Below, piece by piece: positions 33,690-42,411 of a stretch of DNA of 64,000 nt. Location of the stretch: assembly GCF_036381655.1 (NCBI RefSeq), contig NZ_DASVCJ010000054.1, positions 1 through 64,000 on the forward strand, read 5' to 3'. Within the stretch, counting starts at the first letter, position 1; each line of letters begins with the position of its first letter. Position numbers and translations under genes: made by a program. The notes below the pieces were generated by a model that was not told the origin of the DNA, did no database searches, and saw only the letters and a list, made by a program, of their open reading frames with translations. The DNA is from Ferrovibrio sp036381655 (GTDB taxonomy: Bacteria; Pseudomonadota; Alphaproteobacteria; Ferrovibrionales; Ferrovibrionaceae).

Positions 33690-34007
33690 GCGCCGTTTTC
33701 GGGTGCCGCCGGCGGTGAAGCCCGCCTTCGCCGTCGGCCGCCCGCCCCCTGTGGATAACCCGGTGGGCAACGCCCTGTGGAGCATTTGCGAAGCGGGGAT
33801 GAATCCAGATCGAGGCGTCTTTACAAGATGTTGTTTTGACTGCGCCTCTGGATCAATCGGTAGAAACAATGAGAGAACATTCCGCTGGACTCACGCCCCC
33901 GGCGCGATACAGTTAGCAGGCGGCGTTAGGCCAGGCAGCGATGCCCCGGACGCCGCTTTTCGTCTCTCCGTCTTTCGTCCGCCACCTCTTTACGCCATCA
34001 GGATCCG
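33690..34007 (+). promoter_or_regulatory. Upstream region of the ribonucleotide reductase gene
   Basis: 318 bp without a gene. A perfect DnaA box lies on the minus strand at 33750-33758 (TGTGGATAA as read on plus). An imperfect dyad, ACAAGATGTTGT (33823-33834), resembles half of an NrdR-box pair, and TTGACT (33836-33841), a possible -35, follows directly with GTAGAA 18 bp on. No B12-box or cobalamin riboswitch fold could be recognised. All three elements sit where reductase control sites would be expected, but only the DnaA box is an exact match. Confidence 0.45.
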
Positions 34008-36353
34008 ATGTCGCCGATCGCACCGATTTCGCAGCAAATCTGGGACATGAAGTACCGCTTCAAGGGCCCCGACGGCGCGCCGATCGACCGGTCGATCCCG
34101 GATACCTGGCGCCGGCTCGCCCGCGCGCTCGCCGCGCCGGAGAAGAACCCGGCCGAATGGGAAGGCAGCTTCTTCGAAGCGCTGGAGGATTTTTGCTTCC
34201 TGCCGGCCGGGCGCATCGTCGCCGGCGCCGGCACCAGGCGCAATGTGACACTGTTCAACTGCTTCGTCATGGGCACCATCCCCGACGACATGGGCGGCAT
34301 TTTCGAGCATCTGCGCGAAGCGGCGCTGACCATGCAGCAGGGCGGCGGCATCGGCTACGATTTCTCGACCCTGCGCCCGCGCGGCGCGCCGGTGAAGGGC
34401 GTCGGCGCCGACGCCTCGGGGCCGCTCAGCTTCATGGATGTCTGGGACGCGATGTGCCGCACCATCATGTCGGCCGGCAGCCGGCGCGGCGCCATGATGG
34501 CGACCCTGCGCTGCGATCATCCCGATATCGAGGCCTTCATCGAGGCCAAGCGCGAGCCGAACCGCTTACGCATGTTCAATCTCTCGGTGCTGGTCACCGA
34601 TGCCTTCATGGCCGCCGTGAAGCAGAACCAGGCCTGGGAGCTGAAATTCGGCGGCACGACCTACCGCACCGTGCAGGCGCGCGAGCTGTGGGACAAGATC
34701 ATGCGCGCGACCTACGCCTATGCCGAGCCGGGCGTGATCTTCATCGACCGCATCAACCAGCGCAACAATCTGCATTACTGCGAGACGATCGCGGCGACGA
34801 ATCCCTGCGGCGAGCAGCCGCTGCCGCCCTATGGCGCCTGCCTGCTCGGCTCGATCAATCTGGCGCGGCTGGTGGAGAATCCCTTCGAAGCCGGTGCCGC
34901 GCTCGATCTCGATGCCCTGGAAAAGCTCGTGCGCACCGCCGTGCGCATGATGGACAACACCATCGACGTTTCGAATTTCCCGCTCGAGGCGCAGCGGCAC
35001 GAGGCGCAGGCCAAGCGCCGCATCGGGCTTGGCGTCACCGGACTGGGCGATGCGCTGATCATGGTCGGCGCGCGCTATGGCTCGCCGCAATCGATCGCGC
35101 TGATCGAGACCTGGATGAAGCGGCTGCAGCGCGCGGCCTATCTTGCCTCGGTCGAGCTGGCCAGGGAGAAAGGCGCCTTCCCGTTATTCGACCGCGAGCG
35201 GTATCTCGCCGGCGCGAGCATCCGGGCGCTGGACGCGGATGTGCAGGCGGCGATCGCCGAACATGGCATCCGCAACGCGCTGCTGACCTCGATCGCGCCG
35301 ACCGGCACGATCTCGCTGTTCGCCGACAATGTCTCCTCGGGCCTGGAGCCGGTCTTCAGCTTCCACTACACCCGCAACGTGCTGATGCCGGACGGCACGC
35401 GGCGCACCGAGGAAGTCAGCGACTATGCCTATCGCCTGTTCCGCCAGATGAAAGGCGACAACGCGCCGCTGCCGGAAGCCTTCGTCGATGCGCAGAGCCT
35501 GAGCCCCGCCGATCACGTGCGCGTGCAGGCCGCCGTGCAGAAATACATCGACAGCTCGATCTCCAAGACCATCAACGTGCCGGAGGAGATCGACTTCGAC
35601 AGCTTCAAGGACGTCTACCTGATGGCCTATGAGGGCGGCTGCAAGGGCTGTACGACCTACCGGCCGAACGAGATCACCGGCGCGGTGCTGCAGGTCAAGA
35701 AGGACGACAAGAAGGCCCAGGAACAGGCGGCGCAGCCCGAGCTACCGCTTGCCCCCGCCGCCAGGCCGGTGGAGACGATCAGGCCGCGCGATCCCTTTGC
35801 CGCCGGCGGCGTCGTCTACATGACCAAGCCGCTCGACCGGCCCGAGGCGCTGCCCGGCCGCACCTACAAGATCATGTGGCCCGAATCCGAGCATGCGATG
35901 TACATCACGCTGAACGACATCGTGCAGGACGGCCGCATCCGCCCCTTCGAAGTCTTCATCAATTCGAAGAACACCGAGCATTACGCCTGGACGGTGGCGC
36001 TCACCCGCATGATCTCCGCCGTGTTCCGCCGCGGCGGCGATGTCTCCTTCGTGGTGGAAGAGCTCAAGGCCGTGTTCGATCCGCGCGGCGGCCACTGGAT
36101 GGGCGGCCGCTATGTGCCGTCGCTGCTGGCCGCCATCGGCGAAGTGATCGAGCGCCACCTGATCGAGATCGGTTTCATGCCGGGCCCGCAGGAGCAGCGC
36201 GAGGAAAAGGCGATGCTGGCGCTCGCCGCCAATGCCGAAACGCCGAAGCCCGCTTCCGGCCTGCGGCAATGTCCGAAATGCGGCCAGCCGTCGCTGATGA
36301 AGCTGGAGGGTTGCGATACCTGTGCCTCCTGCGGCTATAGTAAGTGCGGATAA
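34008..36353 (+). CDS. nrdJ: Adenosylcobalamin-dependent (class II) ribonucleotide reductase
   Basis: 781 residues. It reduces ribonucleotides to deoxyribonucleotides using an adenosylcobalamin-generated thiyl radical, independent of oxygen. Evidence: NCFVMGTIPDDMGGIFEHLREAA opening of the barrel, QQGGGIGYDFSTLRPRG, the SAGSRRGAMMATL loop, active site NPCGEQPLPPYGACLLGSINL, and APTGTISLFADNVSSG. The C-terminal CPKCGQPSLMKLEGCDTCASCGYSKCG tail provides redox cysteines and a zinc ribbon. This is the shorter class II form; many alphaproteobacteria have a form of about 1,200 residues. ATG 34008. Confidence 0.95.
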   Translation: MSPIAPISQQIWDMKYRFKGPDGAPIDRSIPDTWRRLARALAAPEKNPAEWEGSFFEALEDFCFLPAGRIVAGAGTRRNVTLFNCFVMGTIPDDMGGIFEHLREAALTMQQGGGIGYDFSTLRPRGAPVKGVGADASGPLSFMDVWDAMCRTIMSAGSRRGAMMATLRCDHPDIEAFIEAKREPNRLRMFNLSVLVTDAFMAAVKQNQAWELKFGGTTYRTVQARELWDKIMRATYAYAEPGVIFIDRINQRNNLHYCETIAATNPCGEQPLPPYGACLLGSINLARLVENPFEAGAALDLDALEKLVRTAVRMMDNTIDVSNFPLEAQRHEAQAKRRIGLGVTGLGDALIMVGARYGSPQSIALIETWMKRLQRAAYLASVELAREKGAFPLFDRERYLAGASIRALDADVQAAIAEHGIRNALLTSIAPTGTISLFADNVSSGLEPVFSFHYTRNVLMPDGTRRTEEVSDYAYRLFRQMKGDNAPLPEAFVDAQSLSPADHVRVQAAVQKYIDSSISKTINVPEEIDFDSFKDVYLMAYEGGCKGCTTYRPNEITGAVLQVKKDDKKAQEQAAQPELPLAPAARPVETIRPRDPFAAGGVVYMTKPLDRPEALPGRTYKIMWPESEHAMYITLNDIVQDGRIRPFEVFINSKNTEHYAWTVALTRMISAVFRRGGDVSFVVEELKAVFDPRGGHWMGGRYVPSLLAAIGEVIERHLIEIGFMPGPQEQREEKAMLALAANAETPKPASGLRQCPKCGQPSLMKLEGCDTCASCGYSKCG

Positions 36354-36361
36354 GGAAGCGC

Positions 36362-36398
36362 TTGACGTTCGCGTAAAGCGTTTCCGTTAGGGAAACGC
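36362..36398 (+). promoter_or_regulatory. Promoter/operator-like site before the HAD-ligase operon
   Basis: A TTGACG -35-like hexamer (36362-36367) is followed by a perfect 8-bp inverted repeat GCGTTTCC-gttag-GGAAACGC (36378-36398) at the -10 position. The site lies directly after the nrdJ stop and 11 bp before ATG 36409. It could be an operator or a weak terminator stem; no T-run follows. Confidence 0.4.
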
Positions 36399-36408
36399 CG
36401 CACAGAGC

Positions 36409-37080
36409 ATGACTGCCGTTCAGGGACAGACGCCGTCGATCAAGGCCGTGTTGTGGGATTTCGGCGGAGTGATCCTCTCCAGCCCCTTCGATGCCTTCCG
36501 CCAGTTCGAAGAACGCCGCGGCCTGCCGCGCGATTTCCTGCGCAAGGTCAACTCCACCAACCCGCATACCAATGCCTGGGCCTGCTTCGAACGCGGCGAG
36601 GTCGATGCCGACCGCTTCGGCGAGCTGTTCCTGGCCGAAAGCACGGCCCTGGGCCATGCCGTGCATGGCCGCGAAATCCTGCCGCTGATCTCCGGCGAGG
36701 TGCGCCCGCGCATGGTCAAGGCGCTGCGGCAGGTGAAGACGCGCTACAAGATCGCCTGCCTGACCAACAACATGACGCTGGGCCATGGCCCGGCGATGGC
36801 GGCAAGCCCAAAGAAGGCCAAGGCGGTGGCCGAGGTCATGCGCCTGTTCGACTGCGTGGTGGAATCGAGCAAGGTCGGCGTGCGCAAGCCGGAGCCGGCC
36901 TTCTACGAACGCGCCTGCGCTCTGCTGGAGATCCGCCCGCATGAGGCGGTGTTCCTCGACGATCTCGGCATCAACCTGAAGCCGGCGGCGCAGATGGGCA
37001 TGAAAACGATCAAGGTGGAAGACCCGGACAAGGCGCTGCGGGACTTAAGTGCAATCATAGGGATGGAGTTCGAGCCATGA
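36409..37080 (+). CDS. HAD-IA family hydrolase
   Basis: 223 residues. Motif I VLWDFGGVILSS, cap with PFDAFRQFEERRGLP, motif II CLTNNMT, motif III lysine in SSKVGVRKPEPAFY and motif IV FLDDLGINLKPAAQMGMKTI. It closely resembles the phosphatase found in, or next to, ACAD10-type acyl-CoA enzymes and epoxide hydrolases. Four-base overlap (ATGA) with the acyl-CoA ligase gene suggests that it removes a phosphate from an acyl or hydroxyacyl intermediate; this is inference. Confidence 0.9.
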   Translation: MTAVQGQTPSIKAVLWDFGGVILSSPFDAFRQFEERRGLPRDFLRKVNSTNPHTNAWACFERGEVDADRFGELFLAESTALGHAVHGREILPLISGEVRPRMVKALRQVKTRYKIACLTNNMTLGHGPAMAASPKKAKAVAEVMRLFDCVVESSKVGVRKPEPAFYERACALLEIRPHEAVFLDDLGINLKPAAQMGMKTIKVEDPDKALRDLSAIIGMEFEP

Positions 37081-38636
37081 CGACGGCGCAGGAATTGCTG
37101 GCACGCGAGGATTTCGGCACGCTGTCGGAGATGGTGGCGGCCCATGCGGCGGAGCGGCCGCTGCATCCGGCGGTGATCCAGGATGGCGTGACGCTGAGCT
37201 ATCAGGCATTCGATGCGCACGTCGACCGGGTCGCCGCGGCCCTTAAGCGCGACGGGATGAAGCCGCGCCAGAGCATCGCCATCGTCAGCGCCACCTGCCC
37301 CGATTACGTCGTCGTCTATGCCGGGGCGCTGCGGGCCGGACTGGCCGTCGCGCCGCTGCCGCCCTCGGCCACGCCCGAACAGATCGCCGGCATGGCGAAG
37401 GATTCCGATGCGCTGCATCTCTTCCTCGACGGCGCCAACGAGGCGGCCCTGGCCGGCGTCGCGGCGGAACTGCCGCAAAGGCGCATCCGCCTCGATACGG
37501 ACGCCTTCGAGCGCTGGCTGGCGCCGGAGGGCAGCAAGCCGCAGCCGGTGGCCATCACGCCGGACATGCCGTTCAACATCATCTATTCCTCCGGCACGAC
37601 CGGCATTCCCAAGGGGATCGTGCAGCCCTGCGGCATGCGCTGGCTGCATATGCAGCGGGCGGTCGCCTATGGCTACGATACCAAGGCCGTCACGCTGCTC
37701 TCGACGCCGCTCTATTCCAACACGACGCTGGTCAGCCTGTTTCCCACCCTGGCCGGCGGCGGCACCGTGCTGCTGATGGCCAAGTTCGACGTGGTGAAAT
37801 ATCTCGAACTGGCCGAAAAATACCGCGTCACCCATACCATGCTGGTGCCGGTGCAGTATCAGCGCATCATGGCGCATCCCGATTTCGACAAATACGACCT
37901 GTCGGCTTACCGCGCCAAATTCTGCACCAGCGCGCCGTTCAACGCCGCGCTCAAGGCCGACATCCTCAAGCGCTGGCCCGGCAAGCTGCTGGAATTCTAC
38001 GGCATGACCGAAGGCGGCGGCACCTGCATCCTGATCGCCGACGAACATCCGGACAAGCTGCACACCGTCGGCCGGCCGGCGCCCGGCCACGATATCCGCC
38101 TGATCGACGAGCAGGGCAACGAATTGCCGCCCGGCGAGGTCGGCGAGATCGTCGGCCATTCCGGCGCCATCATGACGCATTACCACAAGCAGCCGGGCAA
38201 GACGGCGGAAGCGGAATGGTTCGACAAGACCGGCAAGCGCTTCATCCGCACCGGCGACATGGGCCGCTTCGATGCGGACGGCTTCCTGCAATTGATGGAC
38301 CGCCGCAAGGACATGATCATCTCCGGCGGCTTCAACATCTATCCGAGCGATCTGGAGGCGGTGCTGCGCGAGCATCCCGCCGTCTTCGACGTGGCGGTCG
38401 TCGGCGTCGCTTCCGAGCAATGGGGCGAGACGCCGGTCGCCTTCGTCGTGCGCAAAGAGAATGCCGCGACAACAGCGCCCGAACTGCTGGCCTGGGCGAA
38501 TGGCAAGCTGGGCAAGATGCAGCGCCTGTCGGCCATCGAGTTCCGCGACGTGCTGCCGCGCTCGGCCATCGGCAAGGTGCTCAAGCGCGAATTGCGCGAT
38601 GCCTATGCCGCCACTGCGGCGAAACAGTCGGCGTAG
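37077..38636 (+). CDS. Acyl-CoA synthetase / AMP-dependent ligase
   Basis: 519 residues of the ANL superfamily. P-loop YSSGTTGIPKG, A5 motif EFYGMTEGGG, A7 TGDMGRFDADGFL, A8 hinge RKDMIISGGFNIYP, and A10 lysine in RSAIGKVLKREL. It activates a carboxylic acid as the acyl-adenylate and thioesterifies it to CoA. The chain-length or aromatic preference cannot be told. Translationally coupled to the HAD phosphatase. Confidence 0.93.
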   Translation: MTTAQELLAREDFGTLSEMVAAHAAERPLHPAVIQDGVTLSYQAFDAHVDRVAAALKRDGMKPRQSIAIVSATCPDYVVVYAGALRAGLAVAPLPPSATPEQIAGMAKDSDALHLFLDGANEAALAGVAAELPQRRIRLDTDAFERWLAPEGSKPQPVAITPDMPFNIIYSSGTTGIPKGIVQPCGMRWLHMQRAVAYGYDTKAVTLLSTPLYSNTTLVSLFPTLAGGGTVLLMAKFDVVKYLELAEKYRVTHTMLVPVQYQRIMAHPDFDKYDLSAYRAKFCTSAPFNAALKADILKRWPGKLLEFYGMTEGGGTCILIADEHPDKLHTVGRPAPGHDIRLIDEQGNELPPGEVGEIVGHSGAIMTHYHKQPGKTAEAEWFDKTGKRFIRTGDMGRFDADGFLQLMDRRKDMIISGGFNIYPSDLEAVLREHPAVFDVAVVGVASEQWGETPVAFVVRKENAATTAPELLAWANGKLGKMQRLSAIEFRDVLPRSAIGKVLKRELRDAYAATAAKQSA

Positions 38637-38642
38637 CGATAC

Positions 38643-38669
38643 GCCATGGCGGGGCAAACCCGCCATGGC
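38643..38669. terminator. Hairpin between convergent genes
   Basis: A perfect 11-bp stem GCCATGGCGGG-gcaaa-CCCGCCATGGC between the ligase and the convergent chaC gene. No T-run is present, but the position supports a bidirectional transcription barrier. Confidence 0.5.
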
Positions 38670-38712
38670 ATATGAGAGATGCCGCCCTCGCGGCGGAAGC
38701 GAGAGTCGCCTT

Positions 38713-39327
38713 TCAGATTCCCGGGCAGCGGCGTTTCACCTGCTGGAGCAGGTGATGCAGCGGCGTATCGGCGATGCCGAGCTCGTCGAGATGCGCAACG
38801 GTATTGGCGAGATAGACCGCATTCGGCCCGCGCTGGCCGCGGCAATTGGCGATCACCTCGACGACCTGATCCTCGCTCAGATGCCCGGCATATTGCTTAT
38901 GCTGCGGATCGGCGACGAAGGCCATTACCTTGACCGGCCGGCCGTCGATGCGCGCCGTATGGAAGCCCGGCTTGTAGACGCCGGTGACCATCTCGCGGCG
39001 ATAGAGGTAGTCGATCACGGCCTCCTCGTCGCGCTTGCGCACCCGGAAGGCGCGGCCCTTGCACGAGCCGCCCGGCATCAGTCCCAGCACCAGACCGGGC
39101 TTTTCCGGCGTGCCGCGATAGCGGTGCGACCAGACGCAAAAGCCGCGATGATGCCCCCAGAGCCTGGCGACCTTGACCTCGAGATAGGGAAAGCCGGGAT
39201 CCCACATCAGCGAGCCATAGCCGAAGACCCAGAGCGGCTCGCCCTTCGCGGGCCGGATCTTCGGAAACGGCGGCGGCGCCTCGCCCGGCAGCGGCTCCTC
39301 GTGGTCGAAGGGAATCCGCGGCCCCAT
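38713..39327 (-). CDS. Gamma-glutamylcyclotransferase (ChaC-like)
   Basis: 204 residues. It degrades glutathione to 5-oxoproline and Cys-Gly in the cytosol. Signature VFGYGSLMWDPGF forms the substrate loop, LVLGLMPGGSCKGRAFRV follows, and the catalytic Glu is most likely in RREMVTGVY. HKQYAGHLSEDQ and NAVYLANTVAHLDELGI are ChaC-typical. It begins 1 bp after the EamA stop on the same strand, so the two are an operon. Confidence 0.93.
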   Translation of the reverse strand: MGPRIPFDHEEPLPGEAPPPFPKIRPAKGEPLWVFGYGSLMWDPGFPYLEVKVARLWGHHRGFCVWSHRYRGTPEKPGLVLGLMPGGSCKGRAFRVRKRDEEAVIDYLYRREMVTGVYKPGFHTARIDGRPVKVMAFVADPQHKQYAGHLSEDQVVEVIANCRGQRGPNAVYLANTVAHLDELGIADTPLHHLLQQVKRRCPGI

Positions 39328-39328
39328 C

Positions 39329-40240
39329 TCAGCGCTTCGCCAGGTTCAGATTGACCAGGGCGACGCCGGCCATGGTCGCCGCCATGCCGAGCAGCGCCAG
39401 CAGGTTGAGCGCCTCACCGAACAGGAAGAAGGCGACCAGCGCCGTACAGGGCGGCACCAGGAAGAACAGGCTGGAGACCTTGGCGGCGGCGCCGCGGCGG
39501 ATCAGCACGAAAAGCAGCGAGATGGCGCCGAGCGAAAGCACGATGCAAAGCCAGCCCAACGCGAAGACGAACTCGCCCGACCAGACGATCCGCCGCGCCT
39601 CGAACAGCAGCGCGAAGGGCGCCAGGAAAACGGCGCTGGCGGCGAACTGGATCGCCGTGCCGCTGCGCAGGTCGATCGCGGGACAGAATTTCTTCTGATA
39701 GAGCGTGCCCAGCGTAATTCCGATCAGCGCGATCACCGAGAGCGCATAGCCCCAGGGCGTGCCAACGCCGCTGCCCAGCTTGGTCCAGACCACCAGCACG
39801 ACGCCGACGAGGCCGAGAACCAGCCCGAGCCATTGCCGCGCAGTGACGCGCTCGCCCAGCAGCGGGCCGGCGCCGGCCGCGACCAGCAGCGGCTGGATGC
39901 CGACGATCAGCGCCGAGACGCCGGCCGGCACGCCGTGGAAGATCGAGGCGAAGACGCCGCCCAGATAAACCGCCTGCAACAGCAGCCCGGCCAGCGCTAT
40001 ATGCCCGGCCTCGGCCAGGCTGCGCGGCCAGGGGGCGCGGCTCAGCGCGGCGAAGGCGGCGAGCAATATGGTGACCACGGCAAAACGCAGCACCAGGAAG
40101 GTCATCGGCTCGGCATAGGGCAGGCCGAGCTTGGCGCCGATGAAGCCGGTCGACCAGAGCAGCACGAACAGGCCGGGCATGGCGGCCAGGAAAACATCCT
40201 GGCCGCGGGGGCCGGCGGCGGCTTTGGCGGGGGCGTACAC
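39329..40240 (-). CDS. EamA/DMT-family transporter (second)
   Basis: About 304 residues with ten TM helices: FLAAMPGLFVLLWSTGFIGAK, TFLVLRFAVVTILLAAFAAL, up to LNLLALLGMAATMAGVALVNL. Typical of small-metabolite exporters. The start is uncertain: GTG 40240 keeps TM1 whole, ATG 40180 would cut into it, and the open frame extends to 40345 into a repeat-bearing region. Paired with chaC downstream. It shares only family-level similarity with the EamA protein at 31190. Confidence 0.88.
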   Translation of the reverse strand: MYAPAKAAAGPRGQDVFLAAMPGLFVLLWSTGFIGAKLGLPYAEPMTFLVLRFAVVTILLAAFAALSRAPWPRSLAEAGHIALAGLLLQAVYLGGVFASIFHGVPAGVSALIVGIQPLLVAAGAGPLLGERVTARQWLGLVLGLVGVVLVVWTKLGSGVGTPWGYALSVIALIGITLGTLYQKKFCPAIDLRSGTAIQFAASAVFLAPFALLFEARRIVWSGEFVFALGWLCIVLSLGAISLLFVLIRRGAAAKVSSLFFLVPPCTALVAFFLFGEALNLLALLGMAATMAGVALVNLNLAKR

Positions 40241-40330
40241 GGGCGAGGCTGGGCGCTTTCTGATCTGCTGCGCTGATAATTGTCGCGCCTGGCCGCAAAG
40301 GGCAAGGGCCCGATGCCTGGCCGCCTGACA

Positions 40331-40358
40331 TTCGTATGCCGGCATTCGTATGCCGGCA
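40331..40358 (+). repeat. 14-bp tandem direct repeat
   Basis: TTCGTATGCCGGCA occurs twice in tandem (40331-40344, 40345-40358), with part of a third degenerate unit after it. Each unit holds the palindrome TGCCGGCA. It lies between the divergent EamA and DUF2125 genes and may be an operator or a slippage product. Confidence 0.75.
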
Positions 40359-40370
40359 TCCGCATCTCTG

Positions 40371-40398
40371 GTGACGCCGCGCCCGGCCTGCTATACCG
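40371..40398 (+). promoter_or_regulatory. Promoter with leaderless arrangement for the DUF2125 gene
   Basis: GTGACGC (40371-40377), 12 bp, then GCTATACC, which matches the alphaproteobacterial housekeeping pattern TTGACGS-N10-14-GCTANAWC known from Caulobacter. The start codon at 40404 lies at the expected transcription start, so the mRNA may lack a leader. Confidence 0.5.
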
Positions 40399-40403
40399 GC
40401 CCC

Positions 40404-41432
40404 ATGCGGTATCGCTTCCTGATCCTCGCCGGCCTCATCTGCGGCGGCCTGCTGGGCTATTACATGCTGTGGTCGCATCTGTCGGATCAGATCGCGGCCC
40501 AGGCGCAGGCCTGGATGGAAAGCCAGCGCAAGCTGGGCCGCGAGGTCTCCTATGGTGCCATGCGGCAATGGGGCTTTCCCTACCGCCTGTCGTTGACCTT
40601 CGAGAATGTCCGCTGGCGCGATCCGAACAGCGCCGCCGCCTGGGACATCCAGGCCGACGACATCACCGCCCATCTGCAGCTATGGAATCCGGACCACGTC
40701 ATCTTCGTGCTGACCGGGCGGCAGCAGATCGGCTGGAAGGATGGCGCGGCGCAATTGCATGTTGCCCTGACGGCGGAGAATTTCCGCGCCAGCGCCGTCT
40801 TCGATGCCGCCGGCAAATGGCAGCGGCTCGCCGCCGATCTGCATCAGGCCAGGCTCGAAGACGCAGGGCAGGCCTTGTCGGCGGCGCGGCTGAACCTGCA
40901 TGCGCGCCGCGCCGAGACCGTCCCGCCGAGCAGCGATCTTGCCATTCAGGCCGAAGGGCTGATCCTGCCGCCGCAGGCCAGCCTTCCGGATGGCGGACCA
41001 CTCGGCCGCGAGATCGCCCGCCTCGACCTGATCGGTACCCTGCGCGGCACCGTCTTCGGCAAGACGCCGCAGGAGAGGCTGGCCAACTGGCGCGATGGCG
41101 GCGGCGTGATCGATTTCGAAACCATCGGCCTGCAATGGGGCGCGCTGAAGCTGAAGGGCAACGGCACGCTGACGCTGGACAAGCTGTTCAGGCCGCTCGG
41201 CGCGATGTCGAGCCAGGTCTATGGCGCCGATGCCGGCATCGACGCCCTGGCCGCCGCCGGCCGCATGAAAGCCGACGAGGCCGCCGCGGCCAAGGCGGTG
41301 CTGATGGCGATCGCCAAGCGCGACGAGACGGGCGAACGCTATCTGCAGGTGCCGCTGACGGCGCAGGACGGCCGGCTGTTCCTCGGCCCCGTCGCCCTGT
41401 TCGGCCTGCCGCCGATCTGGCCGGCGCAGTAG
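40404..41432 (+). CDS. DUF2125 domain-containing protein
   Basis: 342 residues. An N-terminal signal anchor (YRFLILAGLICGGLLGYYMLW, about 3-23) directs it to the periplasm. The body matches DUF2125: REVSYGAMRQWGFPYRLSLTFENVRW, WNPDHVIFVLTG, and the C-terminal DGRLFLGPVALFGLPPIWP. The family is alphaproteobacterial and its function unknown; the beta-rich repetitive pattern resembles lipid-transfer or AsmA-like envelope proteins. No SD precedes the ATG, fitting the leaderless promoter. Confidence 0.88.
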   Translation: MRYRFLILAGLICGGLLGYYMLWSHLSDQIAAQAQAWMESQRKLGREVSYGAMRQWGFPYRLSLTFENVRWRDPNSAAAWDIQADDITAHLQLWNPDHVIFVLTGRQQIGWKDGAAQLHVALTAENFRASAVFDAAGKWQRLAADLHQARLEDAGQALSAARLNLHARRAETVPPSSDLAIQAEGLILPPQASLPDGGPLGREIARLDLIGTLRGTVFGKTPQERLANWRDGGGVIDFETIGLQWGALKLKGNGTLTLDKLFRPLGAMSSQVYGADAGIDALAAAGRMKADEAAAAKAVLMAIAKRDETGERYLQVPLTAQDGRLFLGPVALFGLPPIWPAQ

Positions 41433-41472
41433 AAGGCGCTCTTCTCCCCGCCTGCTGCTCTGCGGCGGCGCC

Positions 41473-42411
41473 CTAGCCTTCGCTCTTGCCGGCGGCCGGG
41501 CTGCGGCCGAAATCGGGCGCCGCGGTTTCCTGGCCGGCATCGATGATGGCGCGGCGGATGGCGCGGGTGCGGGTGAACAGGTTGAACAGCGTATCGCCCT
41601 CGCCCCAGCGGATCGCGCGCTGCAGGGCGATCAGATCCTCGGTGAAGCGGCCCAGCATCTCCAGCACCGCCTCCTTGTTGTTGAGGAAGACGTCGCGCCA
41701 CATGGTCGGATCGGAGGCGGCGATGCGGGTGAAGTCGCGGAAGCCGCCGGCGGAATATTTGATCACCTCGCCCTCGGTGACCGTCTCCAGATCGTCCGCC
41801 GTGCCGACGATGTTGTAGGCGATCAGATGCGGCACATGGCTGGTGATCGCCAGCACCAGATCGTGATGGCGCGGCTCCATCACCTCGACCTTGCTGCCGC
41901 AGGCGGCCCAGAAGGCCTTGACGGCCTCGACGGCCCTGGCATCGGCGCCGGGCGGCGGCGTGAGGATGCACCAGCGATTCTCGAACAGGCTGGCGAAACC
42001 CGCCTTGGGGCCGGAATGCTCGGTGCCGGCGACCGGATGGCCCGGCACCAGATGCACGCCGGCCGGCAGATGCGGCGCGATATCGCGGATCACCGCCTGC
42101 TTGCACGAGCCGACATCGGAGACGATGGCGCCCGGCTTCAGCGCCGGCGCGACATGCGCCGCCACGGCGGCATTGGCGCCGAGCGGCACGCAGAACATGA
42201 TCAGATCGGCGTCGCGCGCCGCTTCCGCGGCATCGGCATGCACTTCGTCGCCGAGTTGCAGCCTGGCCGCGTCCTGGCGATGCTGCTCGGACGCATCCGC
42301 GATCGCGATCTGCCGCACCAGGCCGCGCTCGCGCGCCGCCCGCGCCACCGACGAGCCGATCAGGCCGATGCCGATGATGGCGAGGCGATCGAAAAGCGGC
42401 TGCCTGCTCAC
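41473..42411 (-). CDS. tyrC: Prephenate/arogenate dehydrogenase
   Basis: 312 residues. It oxidatively decarboxylates prephenate or arogenate on the tyrosine branch. Rossmann GIGLIGSSVARAARERG (about 13-29), DVGSCKQAV, the substrate motif PGHPVAGTEHSGPKAG and the ITSHVPHLIAY helix with the catalytic histidine region are present. No ACT domain follows. The start is GTG, overlapping the hisC stop (GTGA). It is third in the chorismate mutase-hisC-tyrC operon. Confidence 0.93.
   Translation of the reverse strand: MSRQPLFDRLAIIGIGLIGSSVARAARERGLVRQIAIADASEQHRQDAARLQLGDEVHADAAEAARDADLIMFCVPLGANAAVAAHVAPALKPGAIVSDVGSCKQAVIRDIAPHLPAGVHLVPGHPVAGTEHSGPKAGFASLFENRWCILTPPPGADARAVEAVKAFWAACGSKVEVMEPRHHDLVLAITSHVPHLIAYNIVGTADDLETVTEGEVIKYSAGGFRDFTRIAASDPTMWRDVFLNNKEAVLEMLGRFTEDLIALQRAIRWGEGDTLFNLFTRTRAIRRAIIDAGQETAAPDFGRSPAAGKSEG

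Noticed and set aside
33690..34007. Cobalamin riboswitch before nrdJ
   Set aside because: No B12 box or the long multi-stem fold could be recognised in the 318 bp.
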